Assembly: GCA_965247615.1 (NCBI GenBank)
Contig: OZ252022.1
Location: 1,798,001 to 1,862,000, forward strand
Direction: 5' to 3'
DNA from: G965197715 sp965247615
GTDB lineage: Bacteria > Chloroflexota > Dehalococcoidia > Lucifugimonadales > UBA1127
DNA length: 64,000 nt
In this document: in pieces, positions 14,775 through 23,274 of the stretch
How positions within the stretch are numbered: the stretch's first letter is position 1
Layout: the number at the start of each line of letters is the position of its first letter
Notes under the pieces: generated by a model
Database searches by the model: none
Seen by the model: the letters and a program-made list of their open reading frames with translations, nothing else
Told to the model about the DNA's origin: nothing
Translations under genes and position numbers: made by a program

Positions 14775-16421
14775 ATGAATACCGTTCAGGCGATGGTGGA
14801 GATTCTGAAGCGAGAGGGCGTGGAGTTCCTGAGCTGCTTCCCCACGACACCGATCATCGACGCGGCCGCGGCGGCGGGGCTGCGGCCCGTGGTCTGCCGC
14901 CAGGAGCGGGTGGGCGTCGGCATTGCGGACGGGTTCAGCCGCGTGACCAACGGCAAGCGCCTGGGCGTCTTCGCCATGCAGTACGGCCCAGGGGCCGAGA
15001 ATGCCTACTCAGGCGTCGCCACGGCCTACTCCGACTCCACGCCGGTGCTGCTCCTCCCCCTGGGCCACCCCCGCGACCACGCGGACATCCCCCCCCTGTA
15101 CAGCTCGCTGGAGAGCTACCGCTCCATCTCAAAGTGGATAGAGCGGATCAACCAGCCGGACAGGCTGCCGGACGCCATGCGCCGCGCCTTCAGCCGGCTC
15201 CGGATGGGGCATCAGGGCCCGGTGATGCTGGAGCTGCCCGCGGACCTGGCCACTGCGGAGGTGGACGAGACGGCCCTGGCGTACCAGCCCGCTTCTTCGA
15301 CCCGCAGCGGTGCGGACACACGGGACGTGGAGTCTGCCGCCCGCGCGATACTGGCCGCGGGCAACCCGGCCATCTTCGCGGGCCAGGGGGTCCTATACGC
15401 GGAGGCGACGCCGGAACTAGTGGAGCTGGCGGAGCTCCTCCAGGCCCCGGTGATGACGACCATGCTGGGCAAGAGCGCCTTCCCGGAGACGCACCCGCTC
15501 TCACTGGGAGTCGGCGCCACGGTGAACACGGGTCCGGGATACCAGCTGTTTAGCAGGGCGGACACCGTGCTGGCCGTGGGGACGAGCCTGACGCGGCACG
15601 CCATGTCGATCAACATACCCGCCGACAAGTCCATCATCCACGCCACCAACGACGAGCGCGACCTGAACAAGGGGTACGCAACGGATCACCCGCTCCTTGG
15701 CGACGCCAAGCTGGTGCTGCGCCAGCTCATCGAGGCGGTGCGCGACGTGCAGGGACGCGGCGGTGGCGCTGCGCGGGACACGGCCGGCCAGATCGCCGCG
15801 GCGCGGGAGGAGTGGCTCAGGGAGTGGACGCCGCTGCTCACGTCCGACGAGAGGCCCATCAACCCCTATCGCGTCGTGCACGAGATGGCGCGGGCCATCC
15901 CGCCGGACGAGGCCATCGTCACCCACGACTCGGGGAGCCCCCGGGAGCAGATGCTGCCCTTCTATCAGGCGCCGACGCCCCGGAGCTACCTGGGGTGGGG
16001 CAAATCGCACGGGCTGGGGACGGGGCTGGGGCTCATCATCGGCGCCAAGCTGGCGGCGCCGGAGAAGGTGTGCATCAACGTCATGGGCGATGCCGCCTTC
16101 GGCATGGTGGGCCTGGACTTTGAGACGGCGGTGCGCAACAGGACCCCCATCATCACGGTGGTGCTGAACAACTCGACGATGGCCATTGAGACGCGCAACA
16201 TGATCGAGTCGCACGACCTGTACCAGGCGCGGGACCTTGGCGGCAGCTACGCCGACATGGGGCGCGCCATGGGCGGCCACGCGGAGCGCGTGGAGGACCC
16301 GGCCGACGTGGGGCCGGCGTTCCTGCGCGCCCGCCGGGTGACGGAGGAGGAAGGCAGGCCGGTGCTGCTGGAGTTCATCACCAGCGCAGAGACGCGCTTC
16401 TCGCTGCGCCGGGTGTTCTAG
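14775..16421 (+). CDS. thiamine-diphosphate-dependent enzyme (acetolactate synthase-like)
   Basis: 548 residues with the Pyr-middle-PP order of the acetolactate synthase / benzoylformate decarboxylase superfamily. The ThDP-activating glutamate is E44 in CRQERVGVGIADG. The Mg-ThDP motif begins G438-D439 (MGDAAFGM) and ends about 27 residues later with VVLNNSTMAIE. It does not carry the full active-site set I would need to name an acetolactate synthase, and no regulatory subunit is nearby. A decarboxylase or lyase of a 2-oxo acid is the best guess. Start ATG 14775; an SDR gene is convergent downstream. Confidence 0.88.
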   Translation: MNTVQAMVEILKREGVEFLSCFPTTPIIDAAAAAGLRPVVCRQERVGVGIADGFSRVTNGKRLGVFAMQYGPGAENAYSGVATAYSDSTPVLLLPLGHPRDHADIPPLYSSLESYRSISKWIERINQPDRLPDAMRRAFSRLRMGHQGPVMLELPADLATAEVDETALAYQPASSTRSGADTRDVESAARAILAAGNPAIFAGQGVLYAEATPELVELAELLQAPVMTTMLGKSAFPETHPLSLGVGATVNTGPGYQLFSRADTVLAVGTSLTRHAMSINIPADKSIIHATNDERDLNKGYATDHPLLGDAKLVLRQLIEAVRDVQGRGGGAARDTAGQIAAAREEWLREWTPLLTSDERPINPYRVVHEMARAIPPDEAIVTHDSGSPREQMLPFYQAPTPRSYLGWGKSHGLGTGLGLIIGAKLAAPEKVCINVMGDAAFGMVGLDFETAVRNRTPIITVVLNNSTMAIETRNMIESHDLYQARDLGGSYADMGRAMGGHAERVEDPADVGPAFLRARRVTEEEGRPVLLEFITSAETRFSLRRVF

Positions 16422-16460
16422 GCGCGATTGCGCAGGGGCGGCTCGGCGCCGGGGGGCGCG

Positions 16461-17207
16461 CTAGTGCAGGTAGCCGCCGCCGTCGCAGATGATGGTCTGG
16501 CCGGTGATCATGGCGGCGTCGTCGCTGACCATGAAGGCGATGAGCCCCGCGAGGTGCTCTGGCTCCACGCGCTTCTTGATCGCCTGGTTCTGCATGACCC
16601 GATCAAACCCCGGATCGTCCGAGTAGGCGCGGGTGCCGTCGGTGGCCACCATACCGGGCATGACGGAGTTGACGGCGATGCCCTCGTCGCCCAGCTCCCT
16701 GGCGAGGGTCCAGCTGAAGCCAATGACGGCGCCCTTGGCGGCCACGTAGGGGAACTGGCCGGGGTTGCCCATGAAGAAGGTCCGCGAGGCCACGTTGACG
16801 ATGCGCGCCCGGTGGCTCTTCTTCAGCAGTGGATAGGCCGCCTTGGTGGTGAGGTAGTAGCCCATGTAGTTGACCTTGATATACCGCTCGACCTCTTGGG
16901 GGTCCCACTCGTGCCAGGGGATGCGGGGCGCGAGGATGCCGGCGTTGTTGACCAGGATGTCGACGCGACCGTAGCGCTCCCCAATCTGGCCGAACACCTG
17001 CTCCAGCTGCGCTAGGTCCGTGGTGTCGCAGGTCCAGGAGTCCGCGGCGCCGCCGACGAAGCGGATCTCCTCGCAGGCCGGCGCGGCATCGTTTATGTCA
17101 AGGATGGCGATCTGACACCCCTCGGCACCCAGGCGCTTGACTGCGGCGAGCCCCAGCCCCGCCGCCCCCCCGGTCACCACGGCTACCTGATCTCTAAGCC
17201 CTTCCAT
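16461..17207 (-). CDS. short-chain dehydrogenase/reductase
   Basis: 248 residues of the classical SDR family: nucleotide-binding TGGAAGLG at 12-19, NNAG at 87-90, and the catalytic set S141, Y154 and K158 in YVAAKGA. The C-terminal TGQTIICDGGGYLH is the usual end. D37 after the second strand (ILDIND) suggests NAD preference. Start ATG 17207 has AAGGGG 8 nt upstream; a longer in-frame start exists at 17243. It is convergent with the ThDP enzyme gene. It probably oxidises an alcohol to a ketone, but the substrate is unknown. Confidence 0.92.
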   Translation of the reverse strand: MEGLRDQVAVVTGGAAGLGLAAVKRLGAEGCQIAILDINDAAPACEEIRFVGGAADSWTCDTTDLAQLEQVFGQIGERYGRVDILVNNAGILAPRIPWHEWDPQEVERYIKVNYMGYYLTTKAAYPLLKKSHRARIVNVASRTFFMGNPGQFPYVAAKGAVIGFSWTLARELGDEGIAVNSVMPGMVATDGTRAYSDDPGFDRVMQNQAIKKRVEPEHLAGLIAFMVSDDAAMITGQTIICDGGGYLH

Positions 17208-17292
17208 ACTCTGCCCCTTCTGTACAATAGGCTGTCTGACCATCCAGTGTACCCGATGAACACCCGACGCGAGATGCCCTTCTCGCCACCTC

Positions 17293-17730
17293 TCAGCTCA
17301 GATGCACGATCTCCACATCTCCCCAGTGACGCTGGAGATACTCAGCGACCAGCCGTCGGTGGCAGTGGTCGGCGGTGTCCTCGCTGCACAGCAGGCACCC
17401 GTTGGAGATCGTCCTCTTTATCGCCATATTGCCGATGCGGCGCTCGGCCATGAGGGCGAGGAACTCGCGCTCGTAGGTGTCCCAGTCGCGATGCTGATTC
17501 CGGTAGGCGTCCAGCATCTCTTTCGTGGGCGCCAGTTGGGGCAGGTGGACGTATTGCATGCCGCAGATGGTGTGCAGGAAGTACTCCAGGTCGTCCTTCT
17601 TGGCGAAGCCCGCCAGCTGAGAAACGTTGTTGAGCCGGACATCCACCAGGCGCTTCGCGCCCGACTCCCGCAGCAGCTCGAAGAAACGGGATGCGGGCTT
17701 TTTCGTGAAGCCGATGGTGTACACCTTCAC
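17293..17730 (-). CDS. DUF488 family protein
   Basis: 145 residues. The opening VYTIGFTKKPASRFFELLR and LVDVRLNNVSQLAGFAK, and the final cysteine motif LLCSEDTADHCHRRL (113-127), are typical of DUF488, a small family of unknown function that often sits in stress or mobile contexts. The start is GTG 17730, overlapping the stop (tca 17727-17729) of the upstream DUF488 remnant in a GTGA arrangement, so the two were translationally coupled. Confidence 0.85.
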   Translation of the reverse strand: MKVYTIGFTKKPASRFFELLRESGAKRLVDVRLNNVSQLAGFAKKDDLEYFLHTICGMQYVHLPQLAPTKEMLDAYRNQHRDWDTYEREFLALMAERRIGNMAIKRTISNGCLLCSEDTADHCHRRLVAEYLQRHWGDVEIVHLS

Positions 17731-18095
17731 GGCGCATGCTCCCACTCGTCGCCGTCGACGGGCGGTCTGCCGCCCACGTAGGCCACCCGCTTCGCCTGGC
17801 GGGTGAGCGCGTCGGCGATCGCCTCATCCCTGGAGCGGAACAGGTCGCCGTTGTGCGGCAGCTTGAACTTGTCCAGCAGCCGGTCCATGGCGGCGGCGTG
17901 GTCCTCCAGCCTGCCGTCATCCAGGATGTGGGCAACGGCGACGCCGCGCTCCGCAAGTGTCCGGGCGACGAGCAGGGTGCGGTGACACTCCAGGGGCTCC
18001 TTCTCGGCGCACATCAGGGCGACGCGGCCCTCGTCGGCGCTGTGGATGAGGCGCCTGATGCCATCGTCGAAGAGGTCGGCGCCCGCCAGGCGGTC
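17727..18095 (-). pseudogene. DUF488 family gene, 5'-truncated
   Basis: The frame encodes DRLAGADLFDDGIRRLIHS and then VALMCAEKEPLECHRTLL, the C-terminal half of a DUF488 protein with its Cys-Cys-His motif, and runs to a stop overlapping the next gene. Upstream it hits TAA at 18096-18098, beyond which the same frame encodes unrelated sequence. About the first 80 residues of the family are missing. An internal ATG at 18014 could still give a 95-residue product. The breakpoint suggests the neighbouring element deleted the 5' end. Confidence 0.7.
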
Positions 18096-18281
18096 TTACC
18101 GGATGCGCTCGTCGGCATCATAGCACGAGCGGTGAAGAGCCGGCCGGAGCGGCTCGACGAGGCCCCGGAGAGCAGCGAGCCGACCCTGGAGGTCCTGTCG
18201 CCCCGGATCTTCCCGCTGCGGCGCCGTGAGGAGCGGCACGTCGTTGGAGAGCTTGGCCGCCTCGGTCAGCAGAAGGGCCAT
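18096..18281 (-). pseudogene. short ORF resembling the start of a phage capsid-type protein
   Basis: 61 codons starting MALLLTEAAKLSND at ATG 18281, right after the TAA of the 132-aa gene (TAA-ATG junction) and with GGAGG in front. After residue 15 the sequence looks scrambled (PLLTAPQREDPGRQ...) and it ends at TAA joined to the DUF488 remnant. From memory, EAAKLSND openings occur in phage major-capsid-like proteins; this was not checked. Best read as a 5' fragment of a phage-type gene fused to chromosomal DNA. Confidence 0.4.
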
Positions 18282-18680
18282 TTAGTTGATCCTCCACTTT
18301 GGGTTATCTTTTATTTTTTTCTCGGACTTTTGAAGCGGGTCCGGGGGGGAAAGGGGGGGTTGATTTTTCGATTGACTGGCCTCCTTTGACTGGCTGTCGT
18401 GGGGGTCTGTTGATGGGCGGTCCTTCCGGACGAACATGAGGAGCGGGTTGTCCGGAGCGGGGTTGCCCCCCACGAAGTCCGCGAGGGCTCTGCGGAGCTC
18501 CACGGCGGCGAGGCGATCGCTGCGGAGCTGTCTGCGGCGGTAGTCCGTGAGGAACTTGCGGAGCTCCGGTTGCTGGGCCATTGCACCCAAGACGTACTTG
18601 AGGCGCTTCGAGTAGCGGCCGTACTTGAGGGCGTTGGTGTTGCCCTTGGGAGCGCCGCCCCGGGCCAGCGTCCGCCTCAA
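18282..18680 (-). CDS. 132-aa protein with GAPKGNTNALKYG motif (phage/mobile-type)
   Basis: The start is TTG 18680, about nine bases after AGGAGG; the nearby ATG at 18686 is out of frame and closes after two codons. The N-terminal ARGGAPKGNTNALKYG is a motif seen in many small proteins next to phage terminase genes and in stand-alone mobile copies. A basic helix (KFLTDYRRRQLRSDRLAAV) follows, and then a low-complexity tail of K/S/P ending KDNPKWRIN. The tail sequence recurs at 14534-14572. Role unknown; DNA binding is a fair inference. It is the longest member of the repeat family described here. Confidence 0.6.
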   Translation of the reverse strand: MRRTLARGGAPKGNTNALKYGRYSKRLKYVLGAMAQQPELRKFLTDYRRRQLRSDRLAAVELRRALADFVGGNPAPDNPLLMFVRKDRPSTDPHDSQSKEASQSKNQPPLSPPDPLQKSEKKIKDNPKWRIN

Positions 18681-18689
18681 GGCATGGTG

Positions 18690-19200
18690 ACCTCCTTTCG
18701 CTGAGGGGTGTGCTGGATGGAGGGTTGCGGGGTCGCTGCGGGGGTCGCATGTACGGGAGGACGCTCCGCGCTGAGGCGCTGACAGCGGCTGGACCGGCTT
18801 CGTAGGACCAGGAACGACATCGCTCCGACGGCGGCCGAGGCACGAGCCCCGCAAGCGCGGCGACGCCCGCTGGCCACGGCTCCACACGTCGGGGCAACTT
18901 GCGCCCCACATTGTCAGAACAAAGTCCGGGCCCGTCAGAGTGGGCACGTCGGCGCCAATACGGCGCCCGCGCCTCCGCTCCCCCGCCACTGTCTCGCCGG
19001 GCGTTCCCTCGCCCGCCACTGCCCGCTGACGGCCCCTGCGCCGCCCACATCGCGCCGACGTGGACGGCGGTGCAGGACCGCCTCCATCGGATTGGTTGCC
19101 TACGGCATCCCACCTCCTTGGCCGCCTTCATCGGCGGCTGATGTCTGTAAGAATAGAACGCATATGCTGTACAGACAAGAGGTGGGTGGCACTGGGGTCG
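18690..19200 (-). repeat. long leader block of the dispersed element (copy A)
   Basis: About 500 bp upstream of the 132-aa gene is closely matched at 59285-59810. Shared segments include GGACCGGCTTCGTAGGACCA, CCACATTGTCAGAACAAAGT and GGCCGCCTTCATCGGCGG. Two leader-like sites AAGGAGGT-n3/4-ATGCC occur (near 18690 and near 19110), which looks like one element inserted in another. No convincing coding frame is present. The block ends near CAGACAAGAGG (19172-19182). Confidence 0.75.
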
Positions 19201-19621
19201 CTAGCGTTCGCTGGCGCGACGGCCACATGGGCGTGGGTTGGGAGCGTTGCGTCGGTACGTGTCTCATCAAGGGTGATGGGGTCTGTGGTGGGGGGGGGGA
19301 TGGGGGCCGCAGGTGCGCGGCGCCCAGGACTCCCCAGCACCTAGCCACCCAAACACCTCCACCTCTCGCCCTCAAAAACAGCCCTCAGGCCGCCCCCACC
19401 ACCGCATGGACCACACCCCGACGCCTCACATCGGCCAAACCGGGCCCCCAAGCGCCGCAACGCCCAAGCCGGCGGTGGCTCTGGGCGCTCTTACACCACT
19501 TGACGGAACGCGGTCCTATCACAGACAATACGGCCTGCCGCTGGCAGGCAGACGCGCATGTCTGAGAGTGGAGAATGTCCGTTGCCGGACGGTCCGGCGT
19601 CGGTCCAACTCACACGGTTCA
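19201..19621. other. intergenic DNA with G-rich tract and repeat copy
   Basis: Holds one copy of the GTCGCTxGCG repeat (19190-19245, plus strand), a run of nine G (about 19291-19299) and then a C-rich stretch. No gene is recognised. Confidence 0.4.
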
Positions 19622-19791
19622 GAGCCTGTCGCAAGAGTCCACCCCGCTAGATTCATACTGTACAGGGCGGTCTGGACTCCCGCTTTCGCGGGGATGACGT
19701 GGTTGACATGCGGCGGCATCTCCTTCCTCCGTCGATAGACAGAATCTAGGAGATTGGAGACCCGGGGGACCCAGTCTTGTGAGACGGGCTC
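19622..19791. mobile_element. MITE-like element, copy 1 (170 bp)
   Basis: Ends are GAGCCTGTCGCAAG on the left and, read on the minus strand, GAGCCCGTCTCACAAG on the right. The hexamer GGTTCA directly flanks both ends (19616-19621 and 19792-19797), a target duplication. No coding capacity. The internal GGAGATTGGAGACCCGGGGG is shared with copy 2 at 39149-39320. Confidence 0.78.
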
Positions 19792-19860
19792 GGTTCATGG
19801 AAGGTATCCGGGTGCGGAAGACTGAACAGACCGCAGACGGTTCCTGTTCCTCGGTGGAGA

Positions 19861-21303
19861 TTGTTGGCAGCAAGTAACGACACAGATCTCACCATAATCA
19901 TCCTGGCAGACGGCGTTCGGCCTGACGTGCTGCGGGCGTTGGCCGCGTCAGACGAGGTCCCGCATATCGCTCGAAGCATGTTCGTCGAGGGCTATGACTA
20001 CGAAGGCGTCACCGTTCTGCCCAGCGTTTCCAACATCGCCTACATCCCCATGCTCACCGGGCAGTATCCGGGGACGGCGAACGTACCAGGCCTCCGCTGG
20101 GTAGACAAGTCGAGATTCGCCACTGGAAAGCTGCTGCTTCAGGGCCACCGCACCTACATCGGCCCGTCCCACGTCAGGCTTGACAGCGATCTTTCTCCCG
20201 ACCTGGAGACGCTGTTCGCGCTGAACCCTGAATCCCTGGGAGTGCGCTGCGATATCCGGAGAGGCCTGCCGGAGGGGAACAGCAGCTTGTTCCCAGATGC
20301 ACTCAACGTCCTCATGTTCTTCGCCCACTACTTCAGGAGAGGCTACTTCGTCGACCGGATCGTGATGTCCGAAGCGATGAAGTGGCTGGCCCGGACCAAC
20401 GACCGCAAGTCGAGGTTCATCTTTCTGCCGTTGGTGGACGTGGACAAGGTCTCACACCAATGCGGCCCGGAGGACCGGCGCACCATAGAGGCGTACAAGC
20501 GCCTTGACGCCCTTGTGGGCGTCATGCTGGACTGGCTCCACAAGAGCGGCCTGTGGAGTCGTACCCACTTCATTATCACCAGCGACCACGGGCACACAAA
20601 GACCGAGCAGCACCTGGACATGTCCACTCTGTTGTCGGAGCTCGGCTACGGCGTCTTCGAGCATCCAAGTATCCACAGGACGAGCGCCGATGCCGCAGTG
20701 ATGGTTTCCGGCAACTCCTTCGTGAACCTTTACTTTTCCTCGCAAGACAAGTGGGAGGCGCCTCTAACCTCCGAGGAGTTGAAAGAAGAGCACGGAACTG
20801 TCTTGGAGGCGATACGGGGCCGCGAAGAGGTCGAGTGGTGCGCCTACAGGCGCAAGGACGGGGGAGTCAAAATAGAGTCGAGCGGCGGCGACGCCGTTCT
20901 CGATCTGGAAGACGAACACTACACCTACGCGTACGACGGCCTGGACCCCCTGCGACTGGGACTGAAACACACTCGCGTCGCCCGGTCAGAGGCCCTTGCA
21001 CAGACGATTGACACGGACTATCCCGACTCGCTGGAGCAGATCTGGCACCTGTTCAAGAGTCAGCGTACGGGGGATATCATCGTGACAGCCAAGTCCGGAT
21101 ACGATCTGCGGGGGTGGCGGGAGTTCCCTGAACACCGGTCCTCACACGGCGCGCTCTGCAGGGAGCACATGGCTGTCCCCATCCTCAGCAATCGGCCGCT
21201 CGTCAACGACGGCGGCATGCGCACCGTGGACCTGTTTCCAACGGTCGCTGAAGGGCTTGGCTTCACGCCGACAAAACCGCACTTCGGGCGCAGTCTGCTG
21301 TGA
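19861..21303 (+). CDS. alkaline-phosphatase-superfamily phosphodiesterase/phosphatase
   Basis: 480 residues from TTG 19861 with GGTGGAG just upstream. The metal-binding pattern of the superfamily is clear: ILADGVRPDVL (16-24, D18), TVLPSVSNIAYIPMLTG (51-67) carrying the nucleophile region, VDVDKVSHQCG, the ligand set SDHGH around D242, and a late His in HRSSHGALCREH. This fits type I phosphodiesterase/nucleotide pyrophosphatase-like enzymes. No clear signal peptide is seen, so location is uncertain. The VTT-like membrane gene overlaps its 3' end, suggesting a two-gene operon that might act on lipid-linked or nucleotide substrates. Confidence 0.85.
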   Translation: MLAASNDTDLTIIILADGVRPDVLRALAASDEVPHIARSMFVEGYDYEGVTVLPSVSNIAYIPMLTGQYPGTANVPGLRWVDKSRFATGKLLLQGHRTYIGPSHVRLDSDLSPDLETLFALNPESLGVRCDIRRGLPEGNSSLFPDALNVLMFFAHYFRRGYFVDRIVMSEAMKWLARTNDRKSRFIFLPLVDVDKVSHQCGPEDRRTIEAYKRLDALVGVMLDWLHKSGLWSRTHFIITSDHGHTKTEQHLDMSTLLSELGYGVFEHPSIHRTSADAAVMVSGNSFVNLYFSSQDKWEAPLTSEELKEEHGTVLEAIRGREEVEWCAYRRKDGGVKIESSGGDAVLDLEDEHYTYAYDGLDPLRLGLKHTRVARSEALAQTIDTDYPDSLEQIWHLFKSQRTGDIIVTAKSGYDLRGWREFPEHRSSHGALCREHMAVPILSNRPLVNDGGMRTVDLFPTVAEGLGFTPTKPHFGRSLL

Positions 21304-21865
21304 TGGGTGTAGGCGTACGTCGCAGGTAACACGGCGCCAAGCCGTCTACTATCTGGCAGCCCTACTCATTCCCGCCGCGGCATGTACGCTGCTGGTCTGG
21401 CGCCTGCTGCCCGAGTGGTGGGAGCTGTCCGCCTACTTCTGGTATTCGATACCCGGAAACAGCTTCATTCTGCTCCCTCATGAGCCCGCAGTGCTCTATG
21501 CGGGCACGTTGTACAGTCCGTTTCTGGTCGCACTTGTAGGGGGCTTGGCAACGATACCCGCCTCCATGCTGGATTATCAGTTATTCAAACGCGCGTTCAA
21601 GCTCGGGGCCTTGGCCCAAGCCAAGGACAGCCGGATTTCCCAGTTTTCACAACGCGCCTTCAACTGGCAACCCTGGTGGACGATCGTGGTGTTCGCATTC
21701 AGCCCCCTCCCGTTCTACCCGGTGCGACTGGCTGCTCCCCTGGCCGACTACCCCCCCACGCGCTACGTCATGGCGGTCCTCATGGGGAGGCTGCCACGCT
21801 ACTACCTTCTTGCATGGGGAGGCGAATCGGCCGCAAGGCTGCTGAACTGGAACCCCATCACCTGA
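21257..21865 (+). CDS. integral membrane protein, VTT/YqaA-like
   Basis: About 202 residues if the TTG at 21257 is used; no later ATG or GTG starts the frame before the first TM, so initiation is unclear. The first hydrophobic segment (about 33-52) is followed by a pair of re-entrant-like stretches and FSPLPFYPVRLAAPLADYPP, a proline/arginine pattern of the SNARE-associated (VTT, DedA-like) fold, then GRLPRYYLLAWGG. It overlaps the upstream phosphatase gene by 47 bp, which argues for coupling. Possible role in lipid handling; inference only. Confidence 0.65.
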   Translation: MASRRQNRTSGAVCCDGCRRTSQVTRRQAVYYLAALLIPAAACTLLVWRLLPEWWELSAYFWYSIPGNSFILLPHEPAVLYAGTLYSPFLVALVGGLATIPASMLDYQLFKRAFKLGALAQAKDSRISQFSQRAFNWQPWWTIVVFAFSPLPFYPVRLAAPLADYPPTRYVMAVLMGRLPRYYLLAWGGESAARLLNWNPIT

Positions 21866-21998
21866 AGGGGTCTTGCAACGGAGCAGAGAAGCGCTGGTCA
21901 CACTGTACAACGCCACCGACGGCCCAAACTGAGAGAACACAGCGAGAACTGGCTGAGCGACGCGTCAATAGGCGAATGGGACAGCTTCGCCTTTCACG

Positions 21999-22814
21999 TC
22001 ACTGCCTGTCGTCAAGGGTCAGGCGTTCTTCCAGCCTGTGCAGGGCGTCCCTGGTGGTGCGGATCTCACGGAGGAGCTCCTCCTTCGACACCGGCTGCTC
22101 CAGGTCGCGCAATCGCTCCAGCTTGGCTTCGTCCAAACTGTTGACGATGATGGCAATGAACAGGTTAATCACAACGAACGTCCCAACGACCACAAAGCTG
22201 ACGAAGTAGATCCAGGCCATGGAATGCAGCTCCATTGCCGTCCACATCACCTCGGTCCACCCCTCCAACGTGATGATGTTGAATAGCGTCAGCAGCGCGA
22301 TGCCCAAGCTCCTCCAGTTGTCCGGGTCATGTTCGTGAAACAGGTGGAAGCCAATAATGGCGTAGATGTAGACGATGATGCTCATGAGTATCAAGACGTG
22401 CCCGACGCTCGGGATGGCGCGCACCAGCGCGGCGATAATCAGGCGCAGGTCCCTTACCGCGGAGATGAGCCGCAGCACCCTAAGCAGGCGGGCGAGCCGG
22501 GCGATCATGGCGAATTGCCCGGTGGCCGGAATCAGCGCGAAGACAACGATGAGGAAGTCGAAGACGTTCCATCCGTCCCGGAAGTACCCGGTGACCCGGG
22601 GCCTCGACACCGTGATCTTGAGGACCGCTTCGACGATGAATACGCCAAGCGCCGCCCGGTTTCCCAAGTGCATCCAGTAGCCGTATTGCCGCTCCAGCGA
22701 GGAGGAGGTCTCCAAGCCAAGCAATATGCTGTTGGCGATGATGACGGCGATTATGCCGTACTCGAAGGGCCGCGCTTCGACGAGCCCTCGGATGAGCACC
22801 ATGAGCCGGCTCAT
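21999..22814 (-). CDS. voltage-gated cation channel (BacNav/BacCav type)
   Basis: 271 residues with a complete six-TM subunit. The S4 voltage sensor has arginines at 106, 109, 112 and 115 in a three-residue spacing. The pore has the selectivity filter TLEGWTE at 182-188, followed by S6 (about 203-226) and a C-terminal coiled coil (225-265) that would assemble the homotetramer. Sodium channels such as NaChBac have TLESWAS; glycine at the fourth filter position is reported for a native prokaryotic calcium channel, so Ca2+ permeability is possible. Inner membrane. It is a single gene on the minus strand. Confidence 0.92.
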   Translation of the reverse strand: MSRLMVLIRGLVEARPFEYGIIAVIIANSILLGLETSSSLERQYGYWMHLGNRAALGVFIVEAVLKITVSRPRVTGYFRDGWNVFDFLIVVFALIPATGQFAMIARLARLLRVLRLISAVRDLRLIIAALVRAIPSVGHVLILMSIIVYIYAIIGFHLFHEHDPDNWRSLGIALLTLFNIITLEGWTEVMWTAMELHSMAWIYFVSFVVVGTFVVINLFIAIIVNSLDEAKLERLRDLEQPVSKEELLREIRTTRDALHRLEERLTLDDRQ

Positions 22815-23274
22815 TGCGGCCCACGGCCGGGGAAGGGAACGACGGGGCCGCGTCTCTTCAAAGACAACTGCAACTGCCGGGGGCCCTTATTTCAGATTTG
22901 CCGCGCCATCAACGGGTTGGAACCCTTGGCCCGGACTTGCCGCGCTAGCAGATGCCGCGAACGCTGGGGAAGGCGAACGCCTTTCATGCTTCCCTGTTCC
23001 ACTAGCAAGAAGACCTCGTTGAACTCCGGCCGCGATTCGGGCCGGAGGGCCCGCCCCAGAAGCAGAGCCGTCACCAGCGACGCGCCTCCACTCCGTTGCG
23101 GGAAGCCGGGGGGGAGGTCCTTCGGCCGATGGCGGCTGGGCTGTAACGGGGACTTCTACCTGACAGCCTAGCACAAGCCAGAATCCGGCTCAACGAAAAC
23201 CTCCACAGACAACAGCCGACGCCATCGTGTACCATGTAGCCCGGTGCTGCTGACTCTCGCCATGGACTGTTACC
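22815..23274. other. long intergenic region
   Basis: 460 bp between divergent genes. A minus-strand open frame (about 22892-23074) contains RPEFNEVFLLVEQGSMKGVR and could be a remnant, but I cannot assign it. Nothing else is recognised. Confidence 0.35.

Noticed and set aside
18304..19131. Long minus-strand open frame through the leader block
   Set aside because: It is open in both repeat copies, but the translation is a biased Arg/Pro/Gly-rich sequence with no domain, and its length reflects high GC. I treat it as non-coding leader.
22892..23074. Small minus-strand gene with RPEFNEVFLLVEQGSMKGVR
   Set aside because: It has no convincing start or ribosome site and no recognised family, so it is left as intergenic.
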